DNA of 16,766 nt from the NCBI GenBank assembly GCA_003535195.1, contig DOHN01000002.1, forward strand, positions 25,999-42,764, given 5' to 3'. The position numbers and the translations under genes are program-made. This DNA is from Ruminiclostridium sp. (GTDB taxonomy: Bacteria > Bacillota > Clostridia > DSM-8532). Positions 5,562-14,983 of the stretch are shown in pieces. Each line of letters opens with the position of its first letter. Position 1 is the stretch's first letter. A model generated the notes under the pieces. The model had not been told where the DNA came from. It saw nothing but the letters and a program-made list of their open reading frames with translations, and did not search any database.

Positions 5562-5604
5562 ATGATGGGGACTATTGCCTTTATCTGCAAAAAGGCCCCA
5601 TCAT
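5562..5604 (-). other. Two-part hairpin in the gap between subunits B and D
   Basis: ATGATGGGG (5562-5570) pairs with CCCCATCAT (5596-5604) over 9 bp. Inside, CCTTT (5578-5582) pairs with AAAGG (5591-5595). No T-run follows on the minus strand, so it is not a standard terminator. The B-D gap of about 100 bases is the longest in the ATPase gene series, so the hairpin may set transcript stability or processing, or the relative amount of subunit D. Confidence 0.5.
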
Positions 5605-5626
5605 CATTTAAAGCTCCGGAGTGATG

Positions 5627-7012
5627 CTATAAAGTGCTTTTGTTATCCGGGTAGTATTTTTCTATCAACTCTGTCTTAATACGCTTCAGCTCGGATACAG
5701 GAAGTATGGATAACAGCTGCCAGCCAAGGTCCAGTGTTTCTTCTATGCTGCGGTCTGTTTCATAGCCCTGGGATACATATTGCTTTTCAAATTCGTCGGA
5801 GAACTTGGCATAGAGTTTATCCACATCGGTCAGAGCCGCTTCGCCCAATATGGCCGCCAGCTCTTTACTTTCCTTGCCCCGGGCGTATGCCGCAAAAAGC
5901 TGATTCATTGTATCGGCATGATCTTCTCTGGTCTTTCCTTTTCCGATACCCTTATCCTTCAGACGCGAAAGAGAGGGTAAAACGTCAATAGGAGGAGTCA
6001 GACCCTTCTTGTGCAGCTCACGGCTTAATATGATCTGGCCTTCAGTGATATAGCCTGTCAGGTCCGGGATTGGGTGTGTCTTGTCATCCTCGGGCATGGT
6101 CAGAATAGGAATCAAAGTAATGGATCCTTCCTTGCCCTTCATACGTCCCGCGCGCTCATATAGGGTAGCCAGGTCGGTATACAGATACCCGGGATAGCCG
6201 CGGCGTCCGGGCACTTCCTTTCTGGCGGCGGAAACCTCACGCAGCGCTTCTGCGTAGTTGGTGATATCGGTTATAATAACCAGAACATGCATATCTTTTT
6301 CAAAGGCAAGATATTCTGCAGCGGTCAATGCCATACGGGGTGTCGCGATACGTTCAACTGCAGGGTCGTTTGCCAGATTCATAAAGAGAACGGCACGTTC
6401 AATGGCCCCTGTTCTCTTGAAATCGCTGATAAAAAAGTCGGCTTCTTCGAAGGTAATACCAACAGCGGCAAAGACAACGGCGAATTTGCTGTCGGTGCCC
6501 AGAACTTTGGCCTGACGCGCGATCTGAGCGGCCAGGTCGGCATGCGGCAAACCGGACGCCGAGAAAATCGGCAGCTTCTGGCCGCGAACCAGGGTATTGA
6601 GTCCGTCTATGGCAGATAAGCCTGTCTGGATAAACTCATTGGGGTAATCCCTGGCCGTGGGGTTCATGGGCAAGCCGTTGATATCCATTCGTTTATCGGG
6701 TATAATAGCCGGCCCGTTATCAATGGGCTTTCCAAGCCCGTCAAAAACACGGCCAAGCATATCGATGGAAACGGGAAGCTCCAGGTTGCGCCCCAGGAAT
6801 CGGACTTTACTGTTGGACAGGTTAATTCCGACGGCGTTTTCAAAAAGCTGAACCAACGCCGTATTGCCATCCACTTCAAGAACTCTGCAACGCCTGATCT
6901 CACCGTTGGAAAGCTCTATCTCGCCCAATTCGTTAAAGGTGACCCCTTCCACATTGCGGACGAGCATCAAGGGGCCGGCTACTTCAGCTATAGATCGATA
7001 TTCTTTGAGCAT
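5627..7012 (-). CDS. atpB: V-type ATP synthase subunit B (non-catalytic head subunit)
   Basis: This 461-residue protein alternates with subunit A in the A3B3 head and completes its nucleotide sites. The N-terminal beta-barrel is at residues 1-75 and the nucleotide-binding-fold domain from about 75 to 350. In place of a P-loop it has [13 protein letters not shown] (151-163), the degenerate form that defines B subunits. PSLSRL, with its arginine near the A-subunit active site, and a helical C-terminus follow. Length is standard. The ATG at 7012 has AAAGGAG ten bases upstream and lies 29 bases after the subunit A stop, in one transcription unit. Confidence 0.98.
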   Translation of the reverse strand: MLKEYRSIAEVAGPLMLVRNVEGVTFNELGEIELSNGEIRRCRVLEVDGNTALVQLFENAVGINLSNSKVRFLGRNLELPVSIDMLGRVFDGLGKPIDNGPAIIPDKRMDINGLPMNPTARDYPNEFIQTGLSAIDGLNTLVRGQKLPIFSASGLPHADLAAQIARQAKVLGTDSKFAVVFAAVGITFEEADFFISDFKRTGAIERAVLFMNLANDPAVERIATPRMALTAAEYLAFEKDMHVLVIITDITNYAEALREVSAARKEVPGRRGYPGYLYTDLATLYERAGRMKGKEGSITLIPILTMPEDDKTHPIPDLTGYITEGQIILSRELHKKGLTPPIDVLPSLSRLKDKGIGKGKTREDHADTMNQLFAAYARGKESKELAAILGEAALTDVDKLYAKFSDEFEKQYVSQGYETDRSIEETLDLGWQLLSILPVSELKRIKTELIEKYYPDNKSTL

Positions 7013-7041
7013 TACGCTTTTCTCCTTTCTGATGGGCAGGT

Positions 7042-8814
7042 CTATGACCTGTCATTCCTTCCAATAAGGGCTTCAATCTGAGTCGAAAGCTCATTTTCTA
7101 TTTCAGTCAATTCGGTGTCTACCTCATCCTCGGGAACATATTTCATTCGACTGATTTTTTCCCTTACGGATATTGAAAAGAGGCTCTTTATATCCACACC
7201 CTTTTTAATTGCTTCCTGAGACTTATGATAAAAGGAAAGGATAATTTTGAGCATTCTAAACTGCTTATTTAATGTGGTATAGGTATCCACATCATTAAAG
7301 GCATTCTGCTGCAGATAGTCCTCACGAATGGATCTTGCGGCCTCCAGCGTCACACGGTCACTGGGTGAAAGGGCTTCGACGCCGACCAGCTGAACAATTT
7401 CCTGAAGCTCGGCTTCCTCCTGCAGTATGCGCATCATATCCCCCCGGTACGTAATCCAGTCCCTGGAAATATTGTGTCTGTACCAGCCGGATAATTTGTC
7501 CTGATAAAGGGAATAGCTCTGCAGCCAGTTGATGGCCGGGAAATGCCTCTTGTAGGAAAGATTGTAATCAAGCCCCCAGAACACTTTAACGATTCTTAAG
7601 GTGGCCTGTGTAACAGGCTCGGAAATATCGCCGCCAGGCGGTGAAACTGCTCCGATAGCACTGATGGCGCCCAATCTTTCGCCGGAGCCGAGGGTCTTTA
7701 CTTTTCCTGCACGCTCATAGAACTGAGACAAACGGGATGACAGATATGCCGGATAACCTTCTTCACCGGGCATTTCTTCCAAACGTCCCGACATTTCGCG
7801 GAGGGCTTCAGCCCAGCGGGAAGTGGAGTCTGCCATAAGAGCTACGGTATAGCCCATATCCCTGAAATATTCTGCAATGGTGATACCTGTATAGATGGAG
7901 GCTTCGCGGGCAGCAACAGGCATATCCGACGTATTGGCTATGAGCACTGTCCTCTTCATCAGCGGCTGACCTGTCTTTGGGTCATGCAGCTCCGGGAATT
8001 CCATCAAAACATCAGTCATTTCGTTGCCGCGCTCGCCGCAGCCGATATATACCACCAGGTCCGCCTCGGCCCACTTGGCAAGCTGATGCTGAACGACGGT
8101 TTTTCCGCTTCCGAAAGGACCCGGGATAGCGGCTACTCCGCCTGAAGCAATGGGAAACAGAGTATCTATGATACGCTGTCCGGTGATCAGCGGTTCTGTG
8201 GGTGAAAGCTTTTCTTTATACGGACGTTCTTTTCGAACAGGCCATTTCTGCATCATGGTTAAATTGACCAATTTTCCGTCCGGCCCTTTTACTTCAGCAA
8301 CAGTGGAATCCACTGTAAAATCTCCGGATTCTATTCGTTCAATGGTCCCCTCAATACCGAAGGGCACCATGATCCGATGCTGGAACACTTCATTTTCCTC
8401 AACCGTTCCGATAATATCCCCTGCCTGAACGGTATCTCCCGGTTTTACCGCCGCTTTAAAAGGCCAGCGCTTCTCCCGGTCCAGCGCATTTACTTGGATG
8501 CCGCGGGTGATATTATTTCCTGACGATGCACGTATCGATTCCAACGGTCTTTGAATGCCGTCAAAAATATTTTCAATAAGGCCGGGTCCCAGTTCCACGC
8601 TCAACGGTGCATTTGTGGAAACCACAGGAGCGCCGGGACCCAATCCCGAAGTTTCCTCATAAACTTGAATAGAGGCTCTGTCTTCATGGATTTCCAGAAT
8701 CTCTCCGATCAGATTCATTTCCGATACATGCACTACGTCCAGCATATTGCAGTCCCGCATATTTTCTGCAACAACCAAAGGTCCCGACACCTTGACGATT
8801 CTGCCTTGATTCAT
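7042..8814 (-). CDS. atpA: V-type ATP synthase subunit A (catalytic)
   Basis: This 590-residue catalytic subunit hydrolyses ATP, or makes it in reverse. Domains in order: N-terminal beta-barrel (1-75); the non-homologous bulge domain typical of V/A-type A subunits (about 110-190); the nucleotide-binding domain with Walker A GPFGSGKT (232-239), [11 protein letters not shown], the Walker B region [16 protein letters not shown], and [10 protein letters not shown]; and a helical C-terminus. All expected catalytic motifs are intact. The ATG at 8814 follows an AGGAATGG site. It lies 48 bases after subunit F and 29 bases before subunit B. Confidence 0.98.
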   Translation of the reverse strand: MNQGRIVKVSGPLVVAENMRDCNMLDVVHVSEMNLIGEILEIHEDRASIQVYEETSGLGPGAPVVSTNAPLSVELGPGLIENIFDGIQRPLESIRASSGNNITRGIQVNALDREKRWPFKAAVKPGDTVQAGDIIGTVEENEVFQHRIMVPFGIEGTIERIESGDFTVDSTVAEVKGPDGKLVNLTMMQKWPVRKERPYKEKLSPTEPLITGQRIIDTLFPIASGGVAAIPGPFGSGKTVVQHQLAKWAEADLVVYIGCGERGNEMTDVLMEFPELHDPKTGQPLMKRTVLIANTSDMPVAAREASIYTGITIAEYFRDMGYTVALMADSTSRWAEALREMSGRLEEMPGEEGYPAYLSSRLSQFYERAGKVKTLGSGERLGAISAIGAVSPPGGDISEPVTQATLRIVKVFWGLDYNLSYKRHFPAINWLQSYSLYQDKLSGWYRHNISRDWITYRGDMMRILQEEAELQEIVQLVGVEALSPSDRVTLEAARSIREDYLQQNAFNDVDTYTTLNKQFRMLKIILSFYHKSQEAIKKGVDIKSLFSISVREKISRMKYVPEDEVDTELTEIENELSTQIEALIGRNDRS

Positions 8815-8862
8815 AACAATTCCATTCCTTTCACAATATCCGAGGTGGCTCGAATTAAGATT

Positions 8863-9183
8863 TTAATCATTCTGAGACAAAATGTCTGCTCCAACTGCCT
8901 TCTCGATACTTTCCTTCACTGATTTCATACCGATGCCAAGCGATCCCTTGCTTCCCGGAATGAGGATAATGGCAGGGAAATAGCTGTTTCTGTAGAAGGA
9001 TATCTCCTCCATGATTTCGCTTGCAGCATCCTCTGTTATATAAATAAGAGCATAGCCCTCTTCCGCAAGTCTCTTAAGCAGATTTGCCGATTCTTCCCCG
9101 GACCTGGTGGGGAAAATGTCAAAACCAATTGCCTTAAAGCCCAGGATACTATCCTTGTCTCCCATGACCGCAATTTTATGCAT
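8863..9183 (-). CDS. atpF: V-type ATP synthase subunit F
   Basis: This 106-residue protein matches the small ATP-synt_F family: MHKIAVMGDKDSILGFKAIGFDIFP, then a central region with YALIYITEDAA and FPAIILIPGSKGS. The Rossmann-like subunit binds the D shaft and helps couple head and ring. The coding start overlaps the end of subunit C by eight bases (9176-9183), so the two are likely translationally coupled. Length is normal. It is followed by subunit A after 48 bases. Confidence 0.95.
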   Translation of the reverse strand: MHKIAVMGDKDSILGFKAIGFDIFPTRSGEESANLLKRLAEEGYALIYITEDAASEIMEEISFYRNSYFPAIILIPGSKGSLGIGMKSVKESIEKAVGADILSQND

Positions 9184-10192
9184 AGCCCAACCTCAGCCTT
9201 TCCTTGATGGTTTCCTGTGAAATTTTATTGATTTTGCCCGTCAATATAAGGCGGGCATTCTTTATTTCGGTCTCTTTCATAAATAAGTATGCAATAACCG
9301 GTTCAATACCCATGGTTACGTATTTGCTTCTCTTTAAGAAGAGAAGTATTGAATCATCCAGGGTCTTCTCAACCTCTGATATTCCATTGGGATGTTTGAC
9401 AGCCTTTAAAAGGCTCTCGGAAAGATCAGAATAATCGGTATGCTTAAGTTCTTCCAAAAACTGCTCCAAAGTACATTCTGCCAGCTCATCAAGAGTTTTT
9501 TCAGCGATGCTGCCTCCCGGAATTAAAGCACTTCTGATAAATTCCCCTGATTTTGAAAGGAGCCTGGCTCGAACAAATATACGGATATTAGCCGTATCAG
9601 TCATCCTTTTGACAAGTTCAATCAGAAAGGGCTCCTCCGCATTCCGGGCATCCTCCATCATGTTTTCATAGCCGGCTTTGTCTAAAATAAAGTCGACAGT
9701 TTGAGGATCACCCGTCTGGCTGAACGCTTCCAGACTGTCCATAATAGCTTTGCCGAATATTTCAGGCAGCTCTTCAAGCTTTCTGTCGGCAATTGATTTT
9801 AAAAGCTTTTCCGGCTTTAGAGTGCCCAGCCGGGATAGCCTTTTTGAAACATCGATGCCCATAAATTCTGCTTTTATAATAAGCTTTGCGTTCAGATAAT
9901 CATACTGCCGCAAAAAAAGATCCAAAACCTGCGGCTCGGGAAGAATATCAGAGAGCAGGGCATAAGCTTTCTTCATTTCGCCTGAGAGAAGCATTTCAAT
10001 ATCATTCTCTCCCCCTTTACCGATTTCCGGATGATCCGAGCCATAGCCAGACTCTATCAGAAGCTTCATGGCATCCGAAGGATCAGCGGTATCTAAAAGC
10101 CGTTCCAACCTGCTTCGGCTCATCAGCTTTATCTCTTTAGCCCGTATCCGGGCTGTGGCATAAGCATAATCCTCATCTTTGATTCTGGCCAT
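9176..10192 (-). CDS. atpC: V-type ATP synthase subunit C (ring socket)
   Basis: This 338-residue protein belongs to the vATP-synt_AC39 family, the funnel-shaped subunit that seats the D-F shaft on the membrane K-ring. It opens with YAYATARIRAKEIKLMSRSRLERLL, a typical family N-terminus, and is mostly helical. RQYDYLNAKLIIKAEFMG and PVIAYLFMKETEIKNARLIL are recognisable family blocks. The ATG at 10192 has AAAGGAG seven bases upstream. It starts 14 bases after the subunit E stop and overlaps subunit F at its end. Confidence 0.95.
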   Translation of the reverse strand: MARIKDEDYAYATARIRAKEIKLMSRSRLERLLDTADPSDAMKLLIESGYGSDHPEIGKGGENDIEMLLSGEMKKAYALLSDILPEPQVLDLFLRQYDYLNAKLIIKAEFMGIDVSKRLSRLGTLKPEKLLKSIADRKLEELPEIFGKAIMDSLEAFSQTGDPQTVDFILDKAGYENMMEDARNAEEPFLIELVKRMTDTANIRIFVRARLLSKSGEFIRSALIPGGSIAEKTLDELAECTLEQFLEELKHTDYSDLSESLLKAVKHPNGISEVEKTLDDSILLFLKRSKYVTMGIEPVIAYLFMKETEIKNARLILTGKINKISQETIKERLRLGYA

Positions 10193-10206
10193 ACGAACTC
10201 CTTTGC

Positions 10207-10809
10207 TTAATCTTCAAATAAAATTGCGGCTACTTCAGACTCCAAATTGGGTCTTGCCATATTTAATATGACATCAAGAGTACAATTTATCTCCATATCA
10301 CCATACCGGATAATAAAGCCACCGGAAGTATTCAATGTTTCCTCTCCCAACTTCAATACCGCTTTCTTCCCTTTTTCGGCAAGCCTGCTGTTCACGGCCG
10401 CGACAAAGCCGCCGCCCAGGCGCGCTTTGTCTTTTTCATTGAACAGTATGGTCCCTTCTTCTTCTTTTGCCGCATCTAAAGCAATGCTTTCCAAAAAAAG
10501 CCGGTACTGATCACCGGGCAAGCCGCTTAAACGCGAAAGAGCATTACTGAATGCCTCATCTATGCTATCCTGGCGGGCTTTTAATATTTTCTTTTTGTCT
10601 TCCATTCCCTCTGCAGCATGAAAACGCTGTTTTATTCGAACAGCTTCTTCTTTGGCCTTTTCAGTCATGACGGTAACCCTCTGAAAGGCTTCCTTTTCAG
10701 CGTTTCCTATAATGCTTTGGGCCTCCTGTCCGGCGTCAGCCAGAATGGTTTCCCGCAAATCTCTGGCATCCGCTAAAATCCTGTCTTTTATTTTCTCGGC
10801 TCCACTCAT
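10207..10809 (-). CDS. atpE: V-type ATP synthase subunit E (peripheral stalk)
   Basis: This 200-residue subunit of the peripheral stalk holds the head still against rotation, paired with the small H/G-type subunit. The N-terminal half (about 1-95) is a long charged helix rich in Ala, Glu, Lys and Arg, as expected for a coiled-coil stator. The C-terminal half is a compact domain ending GGFIIRYGDMEINCTLDVIL. Length matches the vATP-synt_E family. The ATG at 10809 has GAAGGGG upstream and is 17 bases after subunit K. Confidence 0.94.
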   Translation of the reverse strand: MSGAEKIKDRILADARDLRETILADAGQEAQSIIGNAEKEAFQRVTVMTEKAKEEAVRIKQRFHAAEGMEDKKKILKARQDSIDEAFSNALSRLSGLPGDQYRLFLESIALDAAKEEEGTILFNEKDKARLGGGFVAAVNSRLAEKGKKAVLKLGEETLNTSGGFIIRYGDMEINCTLDVILNMARPNLESEVAAILFED

Positions 10810-10826
10810 TGCATAGGCCCCTTCAT

Positions 10827-11303
10827 TTAAATTTTACCCAACATAAGGATTGAGACAACAAGGCTCAAAATGGCAAACATCTCAACCATCAGCGCATAGA
10901 TAATACCGCTTCCAAGAGCTTCAGGCCTCTTGGCAACCAGATGAATGCCCGCCGTGGCAACTTTGCCCTGGTAAATTGCGGACACATAACCCACTATACC
11001 TACCGGCAGACCTGTAGCCAAAAGAGAAAGGCCCTGCTCAAGGGTAGAAACATTGCCCATTTTACCTATAATCATGAATGCGATAACAAACCCATAAATG
11101 GACTGGGTTGCGGGAAGAGCCTGCAGAATCATCGTCGCACTGAACCTGCTCGGTTCCTCAGCAACGACTCCTGCGGCAGCCTGACCGGCAATACCACAGC
11201 CCTTTGACGAACCTAAAGCGGCCACCAAAAAGGCAATGGCAGCGCCCAGTAAAGCGTACACTTTCGGGTTAAGAAAAAGATCAGCAAATCGTAGTTCTGG
11301 CAT
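10827..11303 (-). CDS. ntpK: V-type ATP synthase subunit K (membrane rotor ring, Na+-type)
   Basis: This 158-residue proteolipid has four membrane helices arising from a duplicated hairpin. The first hairpin has GSSKGCGIAGQAAAG and the second TAGIHLVAKRPEALGSGII. Ion-binding residues are visible: Leu63, Thr66 and Gln67 in LPATQ, Gln112 in AIYQGKVA, and Glu141 in MVEMFAIL. These correspond, with a constant offset of two, to Leu61, Thr64, Gln65, Gln110 and Glu139, the Na+ ligands of Enterococcus hirae NtpK. Na+ is therefore the likely coupling ion. As in other V-type rings, only the second hairpin carries the carboxylate. An ideal AGGAGG precedes the ATG. Confidence 0.95.
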   Translation of the reverse strand: MPELRFADLFLNPKVYALLGAAIAFLVAALGSSKGCGIAGQAAAGVVAEEPSRFSATMILQALPATQSIYGFVIAFMIIGKMGNVSTLEQGLSLLATGLPVGIVGYVSAIYQGKVATAGIHLVAKRPEALGSGIIYALMVEMFAILSLVVSILMLGKI

Positions 11304-11329
11304 TTTTGTAATCCTCCTAAAATTATGTT

Positions 11330-13330
11330 TTATACAATACCGGTCTTTAATCCGGAATTCAGAAACAAATTATTTTCAGTCTTTATAATGATATATTTTG
11401 TATTGGCTTTCAAGGGCTTAAAGGCCTGGCCCCCGCCTTCAAGAAACTTACCGAAAAACTCCAGAAACTGAAGTCTGCTTGAATGTACATACGCGCCCAG
11501 AGCATTCAGGGCAAAATTCAGTGTATGTCCAAAGAGCAGTATAGGAACCATTACAAGCAGCTTTACAATGAAGTTTCCGCCCAAGGCTGCGCTCAGCGTA
11601 TTGACAATATCGCCGATAATTGCAGAGGCAAGGCCCAGAGCCAATATTCTTGTATAGGAAAGGCAATCGCTGAAAAAGCTGACTACATCGTAAAGCCTTG
11701 GTAAGCCTCCAAATATTTTCCCAAAAATATTTTTTGATTTTCTTCCGTTTGTGGCAAGTACCAACACCACGCCGACAATAAATATTTTATAGCCGGCCTG
11801 TACAATCCCGCTCGAGCTGGAAATGCTGATACCCGGCGCAAATGGAAGCAGGGACAGAATAAACCCTGTAAACATGACATAAATAAAACCTACGTCAAAT
11901 ACCGCATCCAAAATCTGACCGCGGCGTATCAAATTCAGCGCCTTCATAAAAAGTCCGGTATACATATGAATAATGCCTATAAGTATGGAATAACTCATCA
12001 TAAGCTCGGGCTGTTCCGTCGGGACGATCCATAGGGCCGTTTTACTAAGAGAGGCAATACCGAACCAGCTGCCGAAAAGGAATCCCGCCAAAATGGTTGA
12101 AAGGCCACAGAAGAATAAAAGCTTCATAAAAACCCTGGTGGAATCTTCCAGGCGATATTTCTTTAATATAATCCCGGTAAAGAGGGCAATCAAAATCCCA
12201 TAGCCCCCATCACCAAGCATCAGCCCGAAAAAGAAAATGTAGAATGGAAAAGTAATAGGACTGGGGTCAATTTCGAGACTGGATGGCACGCCATACATAT
12301 TAATAATAGGTGAAATAGATTCCACAACAGGCCCGTTCTTCAAAAGTACGGGGAATTCTTCATCCTTTGCAGGCGCTTCTATCTCAACCATACAAAAATA
12401 ATGCTCGTCCAGATATTCCGTGACCTTAGAGGAATGTTCAGCCGGCAGCCAACCCTTGAGTAAAAACGCCGACCTGGTGGAAATCAAACGGCTTTTGGCC
12501 TCAATTTTCGCCCGGTCCATCTGAAGGCTGTCATAAATGGTCTCAAGCCTTTCGCGCTCATCGGCCATTTTTATAATACCTTTGATTTTTTCCTCCCGCT
12601 CCTTGAGGAGGGATTGCAGCCTTTCTTCTAAGCGAGCCTTGCTTCTCTTTGCATTTCCTTCCACATCCCGCAAAACGATCCGGTTCCACCCCCAAGCTCT
12701 GGCCAGACTCAGCATTTCCGTTTCAATGGATTTATGCCCGATCAACATAACATAATGGTGATCGGCATCGCTTTTACCTGTTAAAAGATCCGATTCGGGG
12801 AATTCCCCCTGAATCGCTTCCTGAAATTTCTTTAAATCTGTCCCTGAGGGTAAGCTTCCCGTATAGCAGAAAGTATAACGAGTGTTTATGACATCCAGAG
12901 GAATATCCAATTCAAGCCAAGGGTTCAGCGAAGTCAACAGAGTTTTGATACGATTTTCTTCACTTTTCATCTTAGCGATTTCATCTTCAAAGCGATTAAT
13001 TTTATCAGCATCAGCCAATATTTTATTCTTATTCTTGAGAATAGCCGAATAATCTGATTCTGAAACAATCCTTCTGGCAGAAAACATGGGTTTCTTAACA
13101 GGAACATATTGGCTGAGAATATCCAGTGCCCGCAAAATTTCTGTCAACGAGTTATCTATTTTTGCTAAATCATTCTGCACATTGGGATTTTGAATCCTGT
13201 CCCTGAGTTCTTCATCGGGCTCAACCTGGTCAATTTCCACCACGCCCATCTTCATCAGTGACTTCAGCAGTTCAGATCGCTCTTCGATAAGCCCCAGCAC
13301 AGCAATCTTATTCATCTTAACTACTGACAC
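11330..13330 (-). CDS. ntpI: V-type ATP synthase subunit I (membrane stator)
   Basis: This 666-residue stator subunit, equivalent to eukaryotic subunit a, forms the ion half-channels against the K-ring. The first 340 or so residues are a cytosolic region with coiled-coil stretches that binds the peripheral stalks. The rest holds about seven or eight membrane helices. The conserved SYTRILALGLASAIIG carries the essential arginine (about residue 561), and the family block GAYVHSSRLQFLEFFGKFLEGG is present. The start is a GTG at 13330, giving MSVVKMNKIAVLG, a common family start. An ATG at 13315 is the alternative. The GTG overlaps the end of subunit H by ten bases, so the two are likely coupled. 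Confidence 0.95.
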   Translation of the reverse strand: MSVVKMNKIAVLGLIEERSELLKSLMKMGVVEIDQVEPDEELRDRIQNPNVQNDLAKIDNSLTEILRALDILSQYVPVKKPMFSARRIVSESDYSAILKNKNKILADADKINRFEDEIAKMKSEENRIKTLLTSLNPWLELDIPLDVINTRYTFCYTGSLPSGTDLKKFQEAIQGEFPESDLLTGKSDADHHYVMLIGHKSIETEMLSLARAWGWNRIVLRDVEGNAKRSKARLEERLQSLLKEREEKIKGIIKMADERERLETIYDSLQMDRAKIEAKSRLISTRSAFLLKGWLPAEHSSKVTEYLDEHYFCMVEIEAPAKDEEFPVLLKNGPVVESISPIINMYGVPSSLEIDPSPITFPFYIFFFGLMLGDGGYGILIALFTGIILKKYRLEDSTRVFMKLLFFCGLSTILAGFLFGSWFGIASLSKTALWIVPTEQPELMMSYSILIGIIHMYTGLFMKALNLIRRGQILDAVFDVGFIYVMFTGFILSLLPFAPGISISSSSGIVQAGYKIFIVGVVLVLATNGRKSKNIFGKIFGGLPRLYDVVSFFSDCLSYTRILALGLASAIIGDIVNTLSAALGGNFIVKLLVMVPILLFGHTLNFALNALGAYVHSSRLQFLEFFGKFLEGGGQAFKPLKANTKYIIIKTENNLFLNSGLKTGIV

Positions 13331-13641
13331 GACTTATTCACAACCCTTCCCACAATAAATTCAACAGCTGCATTGAGCTTTTCCCGTGATTTTTGCCGGA
13401 TCTGCTCATCCACTCTCTCTTTACCACTCTCCTGAAGATTTTTTTCCTGAACTGCCTCCTGCTTTGCTTTTTTCAGCAGCTCCTCGGCCATGACTTCCCC
13501 CTCTGTCAGGGATTTCTCTAAAATTTCTTCCGCCTTTTTTCTAGCTTCCGAAAGAATTTCGAGAGATTGTTTTTTGGCTTCTTCTTCAATTCTGAGAGCT
13601 TCTTCCTCACTTTGAATAATCTCTTGGAGAACGTTGTCCAT
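13321..13641 (-). CDS. atpH: V-type ATP synthase subunit H/G-type (peripheral stalk)
   Basis: This 106-residue highly charged helical protein has heptad-like Ala, Glu and Lys patterns (ALRIEEEAKKQSLEILSEARKKAEEIL). It matches the small stalk subunit that pairs with subunit E, called AhaH in archaea and clostridia. The C-terminus (KLNAAVEFIVGRVVN) is typical. The ATG at 13641 has GGAGG seven bases upstream. It is the first ATPase gene and lies only 18 bases after the stop of the diguanylate cyclase, with no room for a separate promoter in the gap. Confidence 0.92.
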   Translation of the reverse strand: MDNVLQEIIQSEEEALRIEEEAKKQSLEILSEARKKAEEILEKSLTEGEVMAEELLKKAKQEAVQEKNLQESGKERVDEQIRQKSREKLNAAVEFIVGRVVNKSCQ

Positions 13642-13659
13642 TGAAAACCTCCACGCTGT

Positions 13660-14847
13660 TTAAGCTTTAGTTAATGTATTCCTACCACTTTTTTTTGATT
13701 GATACAGTGCTTCATCCGCTTTTCTAATGACATCCTGGCAAGTCTTTAATAAATGCGTTTTCTGAGCGACCCCTATACTGACGGTAACATGAATTGTTCC
13801 CCGACCTTTTGAAGTATTGCAACTATTTGTTTCAGGGCTTTCCTTGAGACAATTCTCAACACTTACTAAAAAGGGCTTGGAAGCTATCGCTTTACGCATT
13901 TTATCCAATCTTTGAATAGCCTCATTATAGGATAAACTTGTATATAATGCAACAAATTCTTCGCCTCCGTATCGAAATATTTTGCCTTCTCCCACTGTTT
14001 TCTTCATCATAGAGGCAGTCATCTTAAGGATTTCATCTCCGATATTATGCCCATAATTATCATTTATCCTCTTAAAATGGTCCAGATCAATCATGCCGAC
14101 GACATATCGATTACCAAGTTTTAAAAATTCCTGCTCCAGAGCCCGCCTGGAAAGGACACCTGTTAAAGCATCATAAAACGCCATAGAATAGGATGTATCG
14201 AGAAGAGCAAATAATATGACAAAAAAGGCGGAGGCCGTAAAAATGGAGCCCAGCACCGGGCGGGCCGGAAAATAAAAAGCGATATAAGACATCAGCAGAA
14301 CCACAATATAAATAAGGTCCATATATTTCTGCTTTTTGATAAAATCAACCAGAATAATGCCGATGGCCAGCAAATACAAAACTACTGCGGGGGCCCCGAT
14401 CCCTGCAGCGGCTTCACCAACGCCTGTATCGGCCCCGGAACCCGACTTTCCAAGGATATTGATAAATATCCAGATCAGCTGAGCTGTGATCAAAATGGCC
14501 TTGTTTCTCCCATAAGTGCTGACAATCCCTCTTTCCTTGGAAAATGCCAGCCATACGGTATTGATGGGCAGGAGAATGCTGGTCATCATTACAGCTTGAG
14601 CAAGCGTGGCGGGACGGTCTGCCGACATGCTGATCATGATATAAGTGATTAAAATAAAGCAGGTCAGATAAAAAGAATTGCTGCTTTGAAACCAAATGCT
14701 GATGCCGACTGTTGCCAGCGCAATGACATAGGGGAGAATTTTAATAAGGGTCTGGATGGTATCAGAAGCGACCTCAGCCATTGCGGCCGAAGCCCATGCA
14801 ATCAGAAGGACTATGAAAGGCGCTGTGTATCCCACGATCCTACGCAT
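13660..14847 (-). CDS. Membrane-bound diguanylate cyclase (GGDEF domain)
   Basis: This 395-residue protein would make cyclic di-GMP from two GTP. Residues 1-220 hold six or more hydrophobic helices forming an integral membrane sensor that I cannot assign to a named family. The GGDEF domain runs from DALTGVLSRRAL (about 226) to the end. It has GMIDLDHFKRINDNYGHNIGDEIL with the metal and substrate residues, RYGGEEF with GGEEF at 294-298, and VTVSIGVA and KADEALYQSKKSGRN. It should be active. At the place of the inhibitory I-site (RxxD ahead of RYGGEEF) the residues are V-G-E-G, so product inhibition through that site is not expected. A loop of about 20 residues rich in Ser, Asn and Gly sits at 335-350. 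The ATG at 14847 follows GAGGG. Its own predicted promoter lies upstream and the ATPase genes follow. Confidence 0.95.
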   Translation of the reverse strand: MRRIVGYTAPFIVLLIAWASAAMAEVASDTIQTLIKILPYVIALATVGISIWFQSSNSFYLTCFILITYIMISMSADRPATLAQAVMMTSILLPINTVWLAFSKERGIVSTYGRNKAILITAQLIWIFINILGKSGSGADTGVGEAAAGIGAPAVVLYLLAIGIILVDFIKKQKYMDLIYIVVLLMSYIAFYFPARPVLGSIFTASAFFVILFALLDTSYSMAFYDALTGVLSRRALEQEFLKLGNRYVVGMIDLDHFKRINDNYGHNIGDEILKMTASMMKKTVGEGKIFRYGGEEFVALYTSLSYNEAIQRLDKMRKAIASKPFLVSVENCLKESPETNSCNTSKGRGTIHVTVSIGVAQKTHLLKTCQDVIRKADEALYQSKKSGRNTLTKA

Positions 14848-14899
14848 TTATCCCTCGTACCTCACATATTTTACTTAAAGACAATATGATGATACTATT

Positions 14900-14928
14900 A
14901 TTCTACATTTATCTGCTGATTAACGCAA
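14900..14928 (-). promoter_or_regulatory. Predicted promoter for the cyclase and V-ATPase genes
   Basis: On the minus strand TTGCGT (14923-14928) and TAGAAT (14900-14905) are spaced by 17 bp, giving a leader of about 55 bases before the cyclase ATG. No other good promoter is seen between the terminator at 14984-15021 and the cyclase. The leader holds no riboswitch I can recognise. Confidence 0.55.
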
Positions 14929-14983
14929 CTTTTTTATGGTTTCCCCTCCTTCGCCGCAGATTTTGACCAAGGTGTCCGGCGCA

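Noticed and set aside
7042..8814. An F-type ATP synthase
   Set aside because: The bulge domain of subunit A, the degenerate P-loop of B, the 158-residue double-hairpin ring subunit and subunits C, D, E, F and I are all of V/A type.
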